Both the position numbers and the translations under genes were made by a program. A DNA stretch of 64,000 nt from Daphnia pulex (lineage: Eukaryota > Arthropoda > Branchiopoda > Diplostraca > Daphniidae), in the NCBI RefSeq assembly GCF_021134715.1, contig NC_060021.1:9642501-9706500 (forward strand). The letters run 5' to 3'. The notes under the pieces are model-generated. The model was not told the origin of the DNA and did no database searches. It was given only the letters and a program-made list of their open reading frames with translations. Below are positions 12,184 to 26,700 of this stretch, piece after piece; the first letter of the stretch is position 1; every line of letters starts with the position of its first letter.

Positions 12184-15100
12184 AATACTCTCTATCTCAG
12201 AGACGTAGTAAATGAGCAGACTTGGTTCCTTTCGCCCCTTGTAAAGTAAAAGAAAATCGAAAAGACACAAAAGACGTAATGCAACATGATTTTCCTGTAG
12301 TTGCCGGGATGACGGATCATCTTTATTCTCTTTCTCTGTTCGTAGAAAAGTGAATTTTAGATTGTTTACCTGATTTCATTTCAGTTATCCGAGACTCTCA
12401 AGGGGCATGTTGATCTTTGACGTAAACTATTGTATTTTCCAACTACCTTGTTGCATCTATTATCTTTCCAACTTTAAACAACCATACAAACTGAAACAAT
12501 TAATTGCTTTTTGAATGTGTAAGGAGCGTGGTGTTCATTGTGTAATTGTGGATCGGGCACACCTGATCTAGATTTGAAGAAACAACACACATTCAAAAAA
12601 TAGGGAGAGCGTTTGGCGGAAGACGGAGTTAACGAAGCAAATTTGGCAGTTTATTCTATAATTAGGAAGAAATAAAAAAAAAATTGTCGGATTCAAACTA
12701 ATAGCGAAAAACGTCCCTTGTAGAAAGTCACTTGTAATAGCCATGTAATAGCCACTTAGACCTTGTTGGTAAAAGTTGCCGAAAAAAATAATTAACAGCG
12801 CTTCCAGCCATCGTTTCATAACATTTCAGCGCTCTGCGGGTCCCGTCGTCATTATAGGCAAATAAAACTGATCAGCTCCTTTATAAATGCCGTCCGACCA
12901 CAAGTAGTATTTGATGACTTCCCCCAACATATCGCAGTCAGAACATAAAAAGCCTTAGTAGAATCCTTTACACCTCTACGTATACGATAGAAAGAGAAAG
13001 AACCCTCCGCTTTTCCTGGGTCAGTTATATGACCGTTGTTTGCGTATTATTTCTACTTTTACTTCGCAAGGGTGCGCGTGTGTGTGGTCGAATAAAATGT
13101 AGGTTAGAGTCCATGATGGGTAATCTCACCGAGCCATCGGTAGTCAACTCCACCCCGTCGAGCAAGTTCACAAAATGAAATCCGTTTTGAGCTTTATCTA
13201 ATTTTTGTTTTCAACTTTCTTCAGCTTTTTTTTTTTATTACTTGGACTTCGAGTACCTTTTTGGTCCGTTCTCTAGCTCCTTTGTTCGCCGACTTTTAAT
13301 TTATAAATAGTTACTTTTTTTGTGCAGTCAACCATAATAATAATAAAAAAATAGATGATAATTGAACGAGTTGTACCTCCAATAACGGATAGTCCTACTC
13401 ATCTCGATTAGGTCTGTTAAGGAAGAAGCATGGCTTTTAGAAAACTTGTTGCTTTCTGGTTCCTCAAGTATTTTAGTGTACTTTTCTTTTCACACCTGAC
13501 TGAACTTAATCAGCTGACAAAAAGGTGAGAGCTTGGAAGTGATTTGTTGAATCTTTTGGCTCATCTTCGTGACTTTCGGCTTTATAAAGTGTCTCACAAA
13601 GTTCTTATTGTGGGTAGTTGGGTCCAAGTTATTGCGTAACTCGACACGTGGTATTTAACTTGTCGACGTGATCGCTTTCACGCCGTTCTGGATAAGTAGA
13701 ACATCACGCGCGTTCCATGTTTCATCAGCATCTAAAAAGAAATCAGTAAAAGTTGTTGCCGTTCTCTGTCGGTTCTATTTTTTCCTGTTTCTTTCTTCTT
13801 TTTTTCTTTTTTATTTATTTTTACCTTTTGACGTTTCTGATGAACTCGCCTTTAAAATTACCGTCAGTCAACATTTTGAACCTTTTCTTTCCTGCGTGAA
13901 ATGAATCTGAAAACAGGCCGACCAAATAGAAATGTAAACGAAGCGGAAGGAGCATGCGATAATGAATGGCTGTTGATTGACATTCGGGTGGATTTCTCTA
14001 TTCAACGATGTCAGAATTTGACATCCCAAAATCTTTTCGTTTATATAGTTTCTGTTTGACGTAAAGATTTGTTTGAACCCTCAATAATTACGGAGGCCTT
14101 CGGAAACCTTTTATTTTAAAATTTTTATTTTAAATGGGAAGATTGAACGGGGGTTTGATTTAGCTTGTACAGATATATAATTGTCCAGTACTGTTAATTC
14201 CATGATAAACAGTGGTCGGAGAAATCTTTTTAAAAGTTAGTCCGCCCATATCCGACCTGCCTTGAGCCGAGCGTGACTCCCACCGCCTTCGTGCCACCTT
14301 TTATTTGACTCTTCATCCCTAAAATGGCTGGGGAACAAATTTTTGATGGATGAGAAAAATCTATTGATTAAAGGCTGCTTCGAGATTTTCTATAAGCTTT
14401 TGCAGATTGACGTTTTGAGTAATCGTTTTCATTATGATTCATCGACATGCCGTAGAGGGAAGAGCCAAATTGTCTGTGGTAATTCACAGCTGTCTAAATG
14501 TTGTCTGAGATTTCCCAATCATTTATGTTCTTATAACTAACCGACTTATTTGAATAACGAACTTTTATTCAAATATTTCTTGAACGTCAAATCCACTACT
14601 TGGGTGGCGGCATTGTCATGCAAAACGCGAAACATTACGGAGTAACTAAATGTGCTACCCTTGTATTTAGTCGCATTTAGTTGAGAAAGGAATAATTCCT
14701 TGTCAGGCTAAAAATCAACGGTCATTTCCTTCAGTCGATAGATAATTCTGCGTTTTTTCCCAGCTATTGTTCTGTCGCTGATCCTTTTTGTTTTATTTCT
14801 AACTTTCACTTACCTTTTCAAATCAGTCCACCCTTTCATACCCCTTTCCTGCGGAGTGTGTGTGTTGGCAAACACAACCGGGCTCCACCTACTACCTCGA
14901 CCCTATACTTACAGCGGCTATCTTTAGCTACCAGACTACCCTTTGTTGTAGTGAATCCGCAACTACAACACGAAAATTTGAATAGAGGGACAAGCTACTG
15001 TCGCAGTCGCGACACGGCGATGTTTGGAAACAAGTCAAATGCTGATTGATGCCGGCAAATGACACGTTGTGTTGATGCCAATCGGAATTCGACATTTCCG

Positions 15101-18100
15101 CTGCTCTGTCGTCCCAGCGACATTTGAGGGAACAGCTGAGGGCGAGTCAAAAGTTCTTAAACAACTGGCAGCCGTCGCTTTATTGCTGACAGCATGCAGT
15201 GTGTGTGTCTGTGTGTTGAACATGTTTTTGCGAGCTACCGTCTGCATGGCAAAATTGGTTTGTTTAGCCAATATTAAAGAGAAAGCTGGATGTTTCTAAA
15301 TTATTTTGCTTTCTCTTTTTATTCGCCAATTTTGCCTCCCCTTACCTGGTGACAATCGCCAAGTCTGGGACTAATTTACAAAAATAATTGTTTAATTCCA
15401 CCCAATATCCTGTCGACTAGTCCATGTGGCTACTGTTGACCGTATGGACAATCCTGGATGCATAAAATTAAAATTTTTGCTAAATGGAAATGACTTTTAA
15501 CAGCTGTATATTTTACAAATTTCCCACTTAGAAAAAGAAAAATCTCTCCTACCGGGAAAATTATTTTTCAAAGTAGAATAGCGAAGAAACAGAGAACGGT
15601 TGCTTAATGATTTTATTGGTGTAATTCGATTGCCCGTAGTTGAAAACCTCACGATAAGATTCACATGGTAGCGCCATTGATGAGAGATAATGTAGTTGAC
15701 GTATATTGAATTATTGTTTAATATTATTCACTTTCTCCCCTCGCAGTATAGAAGTCTCACTTTCTAGATTCCTCTCCCCCCTTTCGTTATTTGAATATCC
15801 TGGCTCTTCCTTGACAAAAGAACCGACAATTCACGTTTCGTTTTAATTGGGCTCATCTGGTACCCCACAGTACCGCTCTCGAAGAAAGTGTTTTAGTGTC
15901 TTATACAACAAATTCTTTCCTTTCTTCGGCCTTGTCGACCGAAACCCTCGGTTCCGATTGCTTATTTTACACCATTCTATTCTTTTTCTTTTTCTTAACC
16001 GGATTCACTGAACTGACCATTATTCGGGCGGACCCGCTGAACTCATTATGAGTTCTAACGGCGTTTAACATTACTTATGATCAAGCTTCTGCTCGGCCCA
16101 GTGTCAGATTAGAAATTGGTGTAGTCAAGTAGCTAGTTCAGGAAAGTAGCTAGATATATTGTGTGTTTCGTCCAAGCTCTTATTGTATGCACACCACCTG
16201 CTTGAAACGAAGAATAACAAGAAATATGATTACATTTCAGTCACTTTATTTCGACCGGTTGTAGGCGCAGGTTGTTTTCGATGCAGCGGGAGTCTTTTCT
16301 TTTTTTTCCTCACAAGAAACGTAATCGCCTCACTTTTTTTTCTTTTACAGCGGCGTAAATACTGATGTGAATGATCCATAAGTAATACTCTACTATTACT
16401 TGTTACTAGAGCGGGGCAAAAGAGTTATTTTTCAGAAAAGAAATCCGGTTGAAAGGGAAAGTGTCGACCATTGCCCCCTGGATGGCTTTGAATTAAATTA
16501 TGCAGCGGGAGGTATCGCGGCCGGTATCGTGCTCTGCTCCCATTCTGGGTTCAATGGACTCCGTTTTGTTGTCTAGTCGCCACTACCACTACACCAGTAA
16601 GTTTGCGTACGGACCGGTTATTCCATGTCAACGCGACACGTGGAATCGGATTTCCATACTCAAACTCATTCATTTGGTCTTTTAACATTTAATATTTTAC
16701 ACCGATAGGCATAGATATTGTAGTTATTTGAAAACTATTGAGAAATTCAAAATGCATGACAAAAATAGTCGTGTAGCGGTGTTGAAAGCCCAAATAGCCT
16801 TTAAATGTTTTTCTGTTGAAATCATTCGCATTGAATTAGTTTATACATATGCGAAGAACCGCCACGGCACGAGGCGGTTTTCATGGAACCACTGACCACC
16901 TGTCGGCCAGCGGAAACTCCGAAATCTTTTGACAACTTCAATTCTTTTCGGCCTTGAGGTTGCAAGGAGTGAAGTGATGGTTTAAACGAAAGCGAAGTCG
17001 ATTTCGATGCGGTTGCCAAAAAGGGAAGATACGAAAAGGGTTGCATTCGCACATCACCAAAAAGACAGGTGGGAGGTAAGAAAAAAAGAAAAGAAAAGGT
17101 AACAGCAGCAGTTGCATATTATGGAACAAAAGCGGTAAGAGATATGCAACGCCCTTGAGTCAAGGCGCCAGTCGGTGGCAGCCACTGGTTTCCGTTGTTT
17201 GAATCCATCGGCTTACCCACTGGAGCCTCTCACATGCGCCGACAACAAAAGAAACAATTTGAACACAAGTGGGGCACCAGACACCGATAGGTTATGGCTG
17301 CTGCCAAACCGCCCATGAAGAAACAAGTTCGATTGAGTTACAGCCAAATGACGCCCACTGCACAATAAGAAGTGGTCATAGCCATTAGAGACCAAACCGC
17401 CTTTAGAGACGAGACACGAACTCAATTGAAAAGCGAAATGAGAGAAATAACACACAACACAATAACAAAAAGATGGAATGACTCCACTTGCACTGAAATG
17501 GAAAGTCAAATGATTATCGGGGGTGCGCGTGTTTATGGTTTCGTGTGCGCTGGACGTCGCCGTCGATGTCGATTATCACGCAATCGCGTCTAACGTTAAT
17601 TTCGTGACGGGATGAATAACACCGCGTAATAACGTCTTGCTGGGTCGTTTAAAGCTCGTAAAACTATCGATGCCACCATATTATAAAGCATAATTAAACG
17701 CCCAGTCAAAGAAATTTTTTTATTTTGCTTCATTAGAATTTTGTAATTTTCAATCTCCAACAGGCACGGTAGCGGGTAGCCTTTGTTTTCCCTTTTTTTT
17801 TCTTTCTTTTTATCCAACCGGTGATATATTATGATCGTGTATTGTGTTTCTCACCTCGTCCACTAGCCTCATCGTATCTTGTTTTAGAAAATAGAAAGGG
17901 AGAACTTTTAAATAAAGGATGTTGGAAATAGATGAAGAGGAAAAGACTGGATGCCCCGAGAGGGACTCTTTTGATTAAAAATGCCTCCCGTTTTTTTTTT
18001 TTTTTTTTTAGAAATAAAACTCCGGGAAGAAAATGAAACTAAAGCGGTGTGTTAAAAAGTTGAAAGGAGATTGCCGCCGTTTGCCCGTTTCGAGTGACAT

Positions 18101-19058
18101 TCGTATTTATCTACTTCTGTTGGCCCATGTCGAATATTTCATTCGAGACTCACTGTAGTACAGCGCATCCCCAACAACAGAAACTTTGCTACCCTTTCCC
18201 TGAGGCCTTCTTCTTTAATTATCTCGGGAGGGTATATTTTTATTCCCTGATTTTATATTAAAGAAATACCCTTTCGGTTTTTATCATTCGGATAGGAGGC
18301 TACTGCTTCTTCATCTCTTGACTTGAGCCTTAAGGATGTTGGAGCTATGATCGTAAAAAAAAAGATATTCATAGGTTAGAAAAATGAAAAAAAGGGGAAA
18401 ATTACAACCCCTTCAGAGCCCGCAGTACAAAAAAGCGTTAGACATCGAACTCTCCACATTTGGTCTTCTGGAATTCATTCTTTTTTTAAAATTTGAATTA
18501 ACTTTCCTTCTTTTCATTCATAAATGTGAGCGTAAAGTAATTAGTTTTCTTTTTTATGTTGGATAATTTATTGCAAACAAAAAATACGGAAGTAGTACGC
18601 ACGTTTTAAGTTACGCTCCTAGTTTTTATGTATTCTATAGAAAAAAAAAAGGGAACCACGAAATAGTACTTTCGCCCGACCTCAAATTGCGAATTGAAAC
18701 CAGTTTTTAATCTGCAACATGGACTATCAATCAAAGTTAATGAAGAATTCTTCTTCATTCCGGCGCATCCGAAACTCTCATGTTGTTACGTTATCTCTTT
18801 CCTTTTCATTGATATCAGCTTCTTTAATTATTTGTGGAATGCTCGGTAACTTTCCTTCGAAATAATACGGATAATTATTTTTTGTCCGAAATTAGGTCAC
18901 TTACATTTGACCCAAGCTTAAAAATGTGGCTTTGCAACAAACTGTTCCTTGATTTTATTTGAAAATAACTGGAAGGAGGAGCCATCTACCGTTGCCTAAT
19001 GCAACCTGTCTTTATCATTGTTCTTCTTCTTACCGTTATCATGTCAGAATTTGTTTCG

Positions 19059-19085
<27 letters not shown>
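19059..19085. repeat. Poly-T tract, 27 nt
   Basis: An uninterrupted run of 27 T. It could be the tail of a retroposed element on the minus strand or simple slippage. It also creates an artefactual poly-Lys open frame on the minus strand. Confidence 0.9.
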
Positions 19086-19092
<7 letters not shown>

Positions 19093-20029
19093 AAAATTCT
19101 TATTATTATTGTCGTTTTGACAAACAATCGTGCGTTATATTGTAATACTACCGACAGAATTACCGATTGAATGCATCCGGATTCACGAAAGGAAAGCACG
19201 TCGTAATAGGTCCGCTTTCTGCTGTGACTCTGGCATTCCAGCAGTAACAGGTCGAAGAGATTACTGATGCATTGAGTCCTCGTACAGGGATTAATGGAGC
19301 TGCTTGAAAACGAACTGACCGAATCGTATCGAAAGGGAATATTCTCTGCTCTTCCGTTCCATTCAAACGGTTTTCTTTCTTCTTTTAACGTTCCCATCTT
19401 TTCCGCGATCACGCAACTTTCTGGACAACGTTGTTTGTCACGCGCAGAAAAGTTTTTTTTTCTCTTTTCTTCTCTTTTTTTCACTCCATAAGGAGGTCTG
19501 TTTTCACGCGTCGATTGATTTCGACGCCAGCTAAACGGGAAAACTGTTGGCCGCTGTTGTATTTTATGTATTGTAATTTTGTTTCCTTATTGTTTCAATA
19601 CTCGAAATTGAAATGTAGGTACCGTATAATTGTCTTAACATAATTTCTTGCCACACGACGAGATAGCTCCTAAAGACTAGAACAAATTGACAGTCGAGAC
19701 AAGGCCATCTGGTCGACGTTGGCTTTAGATTATACGGGTGCGGTGGTGTGGGTAATCATGATTATTTCATTCGAAAAGACCTGCAATTCAAAAAGGTAAT
19801 CGTATTTGCGGGGACACGGGTTTGAAATGCGTTTTAAGAGTCCCGCGAAAGCAGAAAGCAATACGCGTTTACCGTATCGGGAATATATCGTAGCTCTCTC
19901 AGGAGCAGCAGCACGTCACACATTCTCGGTTGTTATTTTCCACATTTTTTTTTACTTTTTTTTATTTTTTCCTAAATTCTTTTTCACCACCGATAAATAG
20001 GATAATAAACCGGTTGGTAAAATCGAGTT

Positions 20030-20391
20030 GCATAGAACCAAGGAATGGCGGGCGATCACAGGGCACTGGGCACCGTCCGAAGCAACAACAATTCGGCAGT
20101 CAGTCGTCTACTCCCTTAGCCAGCAGCGAGACTCTGGGCGAGAAAGCAGCACACATTCACGGCTCGCTCTAAATTCTTTTAATCGCGCTCAACATAGAAG
20201 CTCTTGTGGAAAAACAAGAAAAATCTTCTTTACTCCTCCTCTTCGGGGATCGATTGCTAAAATAGTAAACGAGAGAGATTTATTTTTTCGAATTGGAAAG
20301 CAAAAGGAAGAAGAAGCACAGCACTCGAGGCAGCAGCGAAAGCCAGCCCAGCCCAGTCTGGCTGCGTCATTCAACTAGGAAATAAGATGCT
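20030..20391 (+). other. Candidate 5' noncoding exon (cadherin leader?)
   Basis: A CAG/AGC-rich, repeat-poor block ends in ATAAGATGCT followed by a consensus GTAAGT donor at 20392. Another donor (ACCG/GTGAGT) follows at about 20552 and a third (TTTCG/GTAAGT) at 23192. Each could be an alternative leader exon spliced to the acceptor at 23679, just before the cadherin start. If the ATG at the end of this block were used it would give only a very short uORF. The left boundary and the link to the cadherin are guesses. Confidence 0.2.
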
Positions 20392-23300
20392 GTAAGTTTG
20401 ATTGTTTATTGGTTCCCGTCGCGTCGTCGAGTGTGCTAAGATACCGAACACCAACCAGCCGGATCGTTACCTTCTGCGGTCCTCTCGCTCCATGATTTAC
20501 AATACTTCGAGTTTACACACCTCTTCGTGGCTTCCTCCTCCTCCTCCAACCGGTGAGTTTTTGCATTTTCCTTTTTCCGGAGATTTCACACTTTTGTTTG
20601 TGGGTGGGAAAATGTGACGTGTGACGATGTCTCGATCTCTCGAAATGTCCGAAAAACCATTTAGAGTTTCACCACACAACTGGAAAACTCGAATGTCACG
20701 ACGACTAGACTTTGATGCATGTTGTAACCTTAACCATCCGCTATGTTGTTTTGTCTTATTAACCCAGTTCAAGTAGGGAAACAACTTTCCTACATGCTCG
20801 GAATTGCCGATTCAATTATTAAAACGAACTTATTCGACCGGTTTTCATTTTGGAAACTGTTTTCCCTCGAAAACTCATCATTTCTGGTGCTGTTTTTTTT
20901 TTATTTTTTGACATGTTGCCAATCGAAAACTCTACTACAACGCAGCTGTTGTACATTTGAAGCAGTTGTAAGACGAAGAAACGAGAAACGTTGGCACAGG
21001 AGATGGGAGATCTTTTGAAACGCACCTACATTTTTACAAGTCGATGCAACGGTATTCAGCTAGTAATCATTCGTAGAAAGAAATGACAATCGTTGCATTG
21101 ATTGAATAATGGTTCACTCAGCCGGCTTCGGTCATGTAGGCATTCCGGTTTCCAATCACCCAGATTTATATACATATTTTTTTTACTATTGTCTTTTTGA
21201 TCAAGATTCCCGAATAACTGTTTGAGGCGTTATATGACAACTTGAGGGCAAATCCGAAATTTGTCGATGCATTCTGAACTTTTGCCGTGAAACCAGGGAT
21301 TCAGGTAATTTTCGTGACTGGCGGAAGACAAAAAGGCAAGCCCAAAAGTCTATACACGTGTGGTTAAAATATGAAAAGTTCGGTCAGTTGCTGCCAAAGT
21401 CGTGAAATTGGCAATGACACACTCAACCCAGTCATTTCGTTTTTTTTTATCGTTTTCTTTGATGATGACCAACCTACCGTTTTATAAGCCATGAAATAAT
21501 GTGAACGAAATCTGTGGTTATTGACGAAAAACAGATAAGGAAACGATAGAAATCTCCAAAAAGATTGGCTCCAACCAATTGGCACAATATCGATGCCCTC
21601 CTCTGGCTTTGCTTTTGAGATTCAACCCAGTTACCTGAGCTACAACAAAGTAAATTAGAAAACGCGAACCCAAAAGCAAATGAAATTCAAAAGAAATTTG
21701 GAAGCTCCAAGGCCTCCTGCTCCTGTTGTTTTCCTACCTTTCGCTTCATTCCCTATTGTAATGATTATTCCTCGATCTCTCTTAGATGATTTGATGCAGT
21801 TGATTATTTTCTCGAAATAGGGACGTCTCTCTAGATACAGATCAGTACACTATACACCTCCTACGCATTAGCAGCTAATTCTATACACTTTGAAATCGGT
21901 CGATCTAGGTGATGAGCTCGATAGTACTTGGAAGTGGCTGCTCGTTTTTTCCCGGTGCATTTTTCTCCGCTCCCGTCGATTTTCCCGACGATTGAATGTG
22001 GGTTATGAGAACTCAATAAAATCCCCGTAATTCGGCGTATCCCTACCGTTAAATGAGAAAAATGCCCACTGAGGGAAAGAGAGATAATATAAGACAATGG
22101 CATTTAACCGAAGTAAAAAAAAAAATAAAATCTATACTGTTCTACGAATAGTAGATTTTTAAAAATGTATACGGCCTTCTATTTTTTAAATTATTATTTC
22201 TAGCGTCGAATTCAAACTCGGGGGAAAACACAGAAACGACAATGGTCATTATTAGTGAATTTCGATTCATCATGCTGGAATGTCTAATTGTGTCTAGCCA
22301 AAGGGTTATAATAAATGTAGTGGCACTAGAGAAAACAAATGTAGCAGTTGTAATGGTAATGGAAGGCCGTTCAATTGCTTTGAGGAGGTTTTTCCAAACA
22401 TCCTTGCCAGTCTCCATAGCATGTATCTAGATTCTAGCTACACCCCAACAACGGCACAAACTATCCGCCCCACAGATTCCGTTGTCTGCCGCTGCTGGTA
22501 TTATTATGTTGTTCCCTCAATGACTTACTCCGGATCGAACAAAAAGCATTTCTATTTTTCACTTAAATTTTTTTGTTTCTCCTATCTTGCCACTGCCATG
22601 CCATCGGCCAGGGTTGCAGCATTAGAAACGTCGTCGCAGAGAGATTTGGGCAAGAAACAACAAATCCAAATATAAAACAAGGTCTGATGCTGGAACCCAG
22701 AAAGACAAAGCGCATAATAGAAAAGAGAAAGAGCGAGAGGGAAAATATAGCGTCGTCACAAGTGTTTTGTTGTTTTCTGCAATCGTAAATTTTTTTTTAT
22801 TTTTAAAACAAAACACAAAAATCTTTGAATAAACGACAGAAACACAAATTTTTTCACACGCGCAATGACTAAGTTTTTCTGATCTGGTTGGAGGATTTCG
22901 AGCCCGTGTACTCAAAGGTGAACGCACCGTACGTACCGTGCACACCGGTTTTCCTGGAGAAAAACCCGAAAACCTGTTATCGAAATAAATTTAAAAAAAA
23001 AATTAGTAAATGAAATTTTTTTCTTTTCATCTGTCCGTCCAAGATGATTGCGTTCTGCTCGGTTGCTGCTTTCCGTTTCTGTTAACACAGATTATGCATG
23101 TTGTAGGCAGTAGCAAGGGAATTCGCATAATTCGTGCAACTGTTGCCGAGCTCTCTGTTTTCTTCTGCTGGCTAATGGCCGCCATTTGTTTCGGTAAGTG
23201 ATGCTGAGTTTTGTGTCATTTTTCCACGGTCATATTTATTTTCCTCCTGTTTTGTGTGGACCAGGGGACAGGTGGAGGATTTAGTGAGGAGAGAGCGAGA

Positions 23301-23709
23301 GCGAAAATTCGGGAGAGAGTGCGAATGGGCCGGCTCTAGAACTTTATCGCCGTCATCTAGTTGATTAAGAAAAAAGGAAAACAAGGAGAGAATAGTGCTG
23401 GTTGCTTCACGAAGTAGATCACGAACGTTGTCCATCTCGTTTCGTTCATTTTTCTTCGGTTTGTTTTTTTCCCTCCTCCTGGTTCCCTTTAGGATCCGCC
23501 CACCTCTTGCTGGACGTAGAAAGCGAGAAAGAAAGAGAGAGACTTGTTGCAAATGGGCCAGTCCGTTAGTTAGTTTGTTCTTTGGCCGTGTCACGGCAAC
23601 AAGTCGTCTTCAACTGTTTGCACCGTGTATAATGTTGGTGCAAGTTTTACCTGACGTCTTTAATTTTGCATTGCAGCTGGATTGATTCGTCATTCGTCAA
23701 GCCCGTGTG

Positions 23710-26700
23710 ATGGAGTCGTTCTTTCTCCTTCTAGCACTATTCCGCCTGTCTTGCTTCGTTTGCTACGCCGGTACGTATACTTTAAACTCCGCTTTTGGGT
23801 CTTTTTTGTTTGTCGTTTTTTGTTTTAATCGAATTCTCTATGGTGTAAGCAACAATGATTCTTGATGGCCTTACGCTCGAGTTGACTCAGACACTATTGA
23901 ACTAAATCCTTTCACTGGGGAATGTTCCGTAACGGCATACCCCTTTTTGTCTGGAGTCATTTTCAGATTGTTGTTGATTTTGTGTTGATACGAGCGTGAT
24001 ACAAACAGAGCTCCTCTATTTTTTTTTATTTTATGTGCTGTTGTTGTTGTCTTTTCGGCCGGTCATTTTCCTCGCCATCGACTTCGTACATTTGCGATGT
24101 AGAATCGAATTTCAGCGTAACCGATAACGCCCAACAGTTGCCCGTGCTGTTCACCCGCTCCGTTTACAGAGGCTCCATTCGAGAACACTTTCCTTTCAAG
24201 GTAAATGTTCCAGCTCCATCCGTGTCGTATTTGCCCATTTCCCGCTGTGTGTCACGGTCTTTCTTCAATTTTGTTGTTTTGGAATCGAGCAGAACGAAAC
24301 GATCCGGCAACTGGTGCCGATCGTGCCGGCCATCCGCATCCAGCGCACCGTCCAATACTCGGACGGCACTCTGGCCATAACCGAGCCCGACACGCGCTCC
24401 TCCATTTCAACCGTCAGATACACGATCCTCAGCGGCAACGATGACGGTTACTTCACCATGGACCCGCTCGACGGCGATGTGTTCCTCGTCCGCCAGATCG
24501 ACAGGGAGCAATTGCCGGGATCGGCCGTAGGGGACCGATTCGTCCTCACCATCCAGGCCGCTTCGTCGCTAGAAATCTCATCCGCCACATCATCCCGCGC
24601 CAGAATTTTTATCGACATCGAAGACATCAACGATAATTTACCCGCCTTCGACACCAATGACTACACCATCAGTATCGTGGAGAACCTGCCCATCAATTTC
24701 CATGTTCTCCAACTATCGGCAACTGATAATGACCTGGTAAATGGGTTAATCTTTGGTTGGTTTTTATCCGTCTTAATTTATTTCGAAATAGGGAGAAAAC
24801 TCGAGATTTACATATCGATTGAACGACACGAGTGGCGCGTTTATGATCGATCCCGTCACCGGCTGGTTGAGTGTGACCAATTCGACGCCTCTGGATCGAG
24901 AAAGAGTTTCCCGCTTGGCGTTGCAAGTCGAGGCCGTCGAGCAGAAACCGAACCTGTTGACGGACGATGTGTCCACCGCCCGGATTGACATAGAGCTCAC
25001 CGATGCAAATGACAATAGCCCCATCTTTCAACCCACTAACCTATATTCATTCGTCGTGGAAGCCACAGCCGGAGCAGGAACTGTGATCGGCCAAGTGAGT
25101 ACTCGCTTATTTTCTTCTCGAGAGGCTTTTTTTTTTTTCAAATTTATGCATGCTGTTCAGTGTTTTGTCATTATGGAGTTGACAGTGAGAAATATCCACG
25201 GCGATTGTGGAACGACGGACTAGTAGAGTCTTGACATGCAACGCGACTGACGCGTGCCATTTCGTCTTTTACGTCCAGGTCGAAGCCGTAGATGCCGATG
25301 CCGAAGATAATGGACATGTCAACTATGTCATCCAGCATCAGCAGGAAGGTGTTCGAAGTGGTCAAGCTGGTAAAACCGGTCGCAATGTCCGACTTGGGCC
25401 ACTTTTCAATCACACGGTCAAAAACGGCGATCCAGATGTACCGTTCAGCATTCATCCTCGTTCTGGCCATGTGATTGTGACCGATACACCTTTGACTATG
25501 AAATCCTACTCTCTTTTCGTCGAAGCCAGCGACCAACCGGCCAATCCTAGCGAGCGCAGGCATTCGCTGGCCGTAGTTCAGGTAATAAGACGCCATCCAC
25601 TAAAAAAAAATAAACTTACTGTCGTGCACTCATTTCGTCATTAAATCGGGTCAAACTTGTAAATTATATTGAAACTAGTGAACAGGTTTTGATTTTTCCT
25701 GAAAATGATCACCTGTTCCTAATTTTTGATGACCATATTTGTATTTTGTAGATTTCGGTGTTGTCGCCGGCGACGATGGTCCCGAAATTTGCCAACACCC
25801 CTTACGAGTTTTGGATCGGAGCCGAAGCGCCTGTTGACACGAGCGTGGGCCAGGTGAAAACGGAAGGTTTTCGGGAGCATGACGACGTTCGTTACACAGT
25901 GAAGCACAAATTCCGCAATCCAGGCATGAAACCTCACATTATTATTACATAATAAAAAAAAAGGATGAGAAAATCTTATTTGAATCGATAATTTTGCACA
26001 CGAATAGTTCCATTCACCGTGGATTCCAGAAGCGGAATAATCCGCGTGACGGATGACTTGAAAGCGCCAGCAACCTTCACATTGAATGTCACGGCCAGTG
26101 ACAACATCCGAGACCCAGTCACGACAACTTTGACGATTCGCGTCGTCGACCAGGCCCTTGGTGGATCCCTCAAATCGCAAGCGTTACACGAGCAGGGATT
26201 TTATCACTTTAGTGTCGTTGAAAATGTTCCGGCCGGTTCGTTCGGCCAAATCGTTTACCAGACCAACGGAGACGTATTGAGCGAGTCGGACCCTGCTGAA
26301 TCATTTGAATTCCTTCCTGTGGACCAGAAAGCTCCCGGTTGGGGGTATTTCAAGTTGGCCCGTAACGGCACGCTCTACACACGCCGGTCACTGGATCGTG
26401 AACTGATGACGTCAAATCTGACACTGTTCGTGACTGTTGTTGAAAAGGAACAAAATCGCGATACGCTGCAAGTAACCGTTACGGTTGTTGATACAAATGA
26501 TAATCCACCAGTTTTCAGCAAGCAGCGCTATCTCGGCCGGGTGGCCGAGAATGCTCCGGCTGGAACTCGAGTTCAATTGCGTCAACCCATTAAGGCCGAG
26601 GATGCCGATTCGTGGCCACATAATGTGATTCATTACTCTCTCACGGGCAACGGAAGTCGTCTTTTCCGAATCGACCCGATAGGTGGCGAGCTGTCTGTGG

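Larger units (their letters stand above)
11230..23000. other. Long stretch without a supported coding gene
   Basis: Nearly 11.8 kb contain only short, motif-free open frames. Visible items are a second SINE-like copy (12152-12183), a 27-nt T run (19059-19085), other T and A runs, and exon-like donors near 20391 and 20552 in purine-rich sequence typical of 5' UTRs. The FUT10-like 3' UTR probably occupies the first few hundred bases (ATTAAA near 11352 and 11463). The remainder probably holds promoter, enhancers and 5' noncoding exons of the downstream cadherin, though nothing in it proves this. Confidence 0.45.

Noticed and set aside
19044..19484. Minus-strand ORF of 146 codons ending in poly-Lys
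   Set aside because: The C-terminus is the 27-nt T run read on the other strand. There is no splice structure or motif.
25171..26180. Two minus-strand ORFs of about 140-150 codons inside the cadherin
   Set aside because: They are antisense to exons with clear cadherin motifs and have no motifs of their own.
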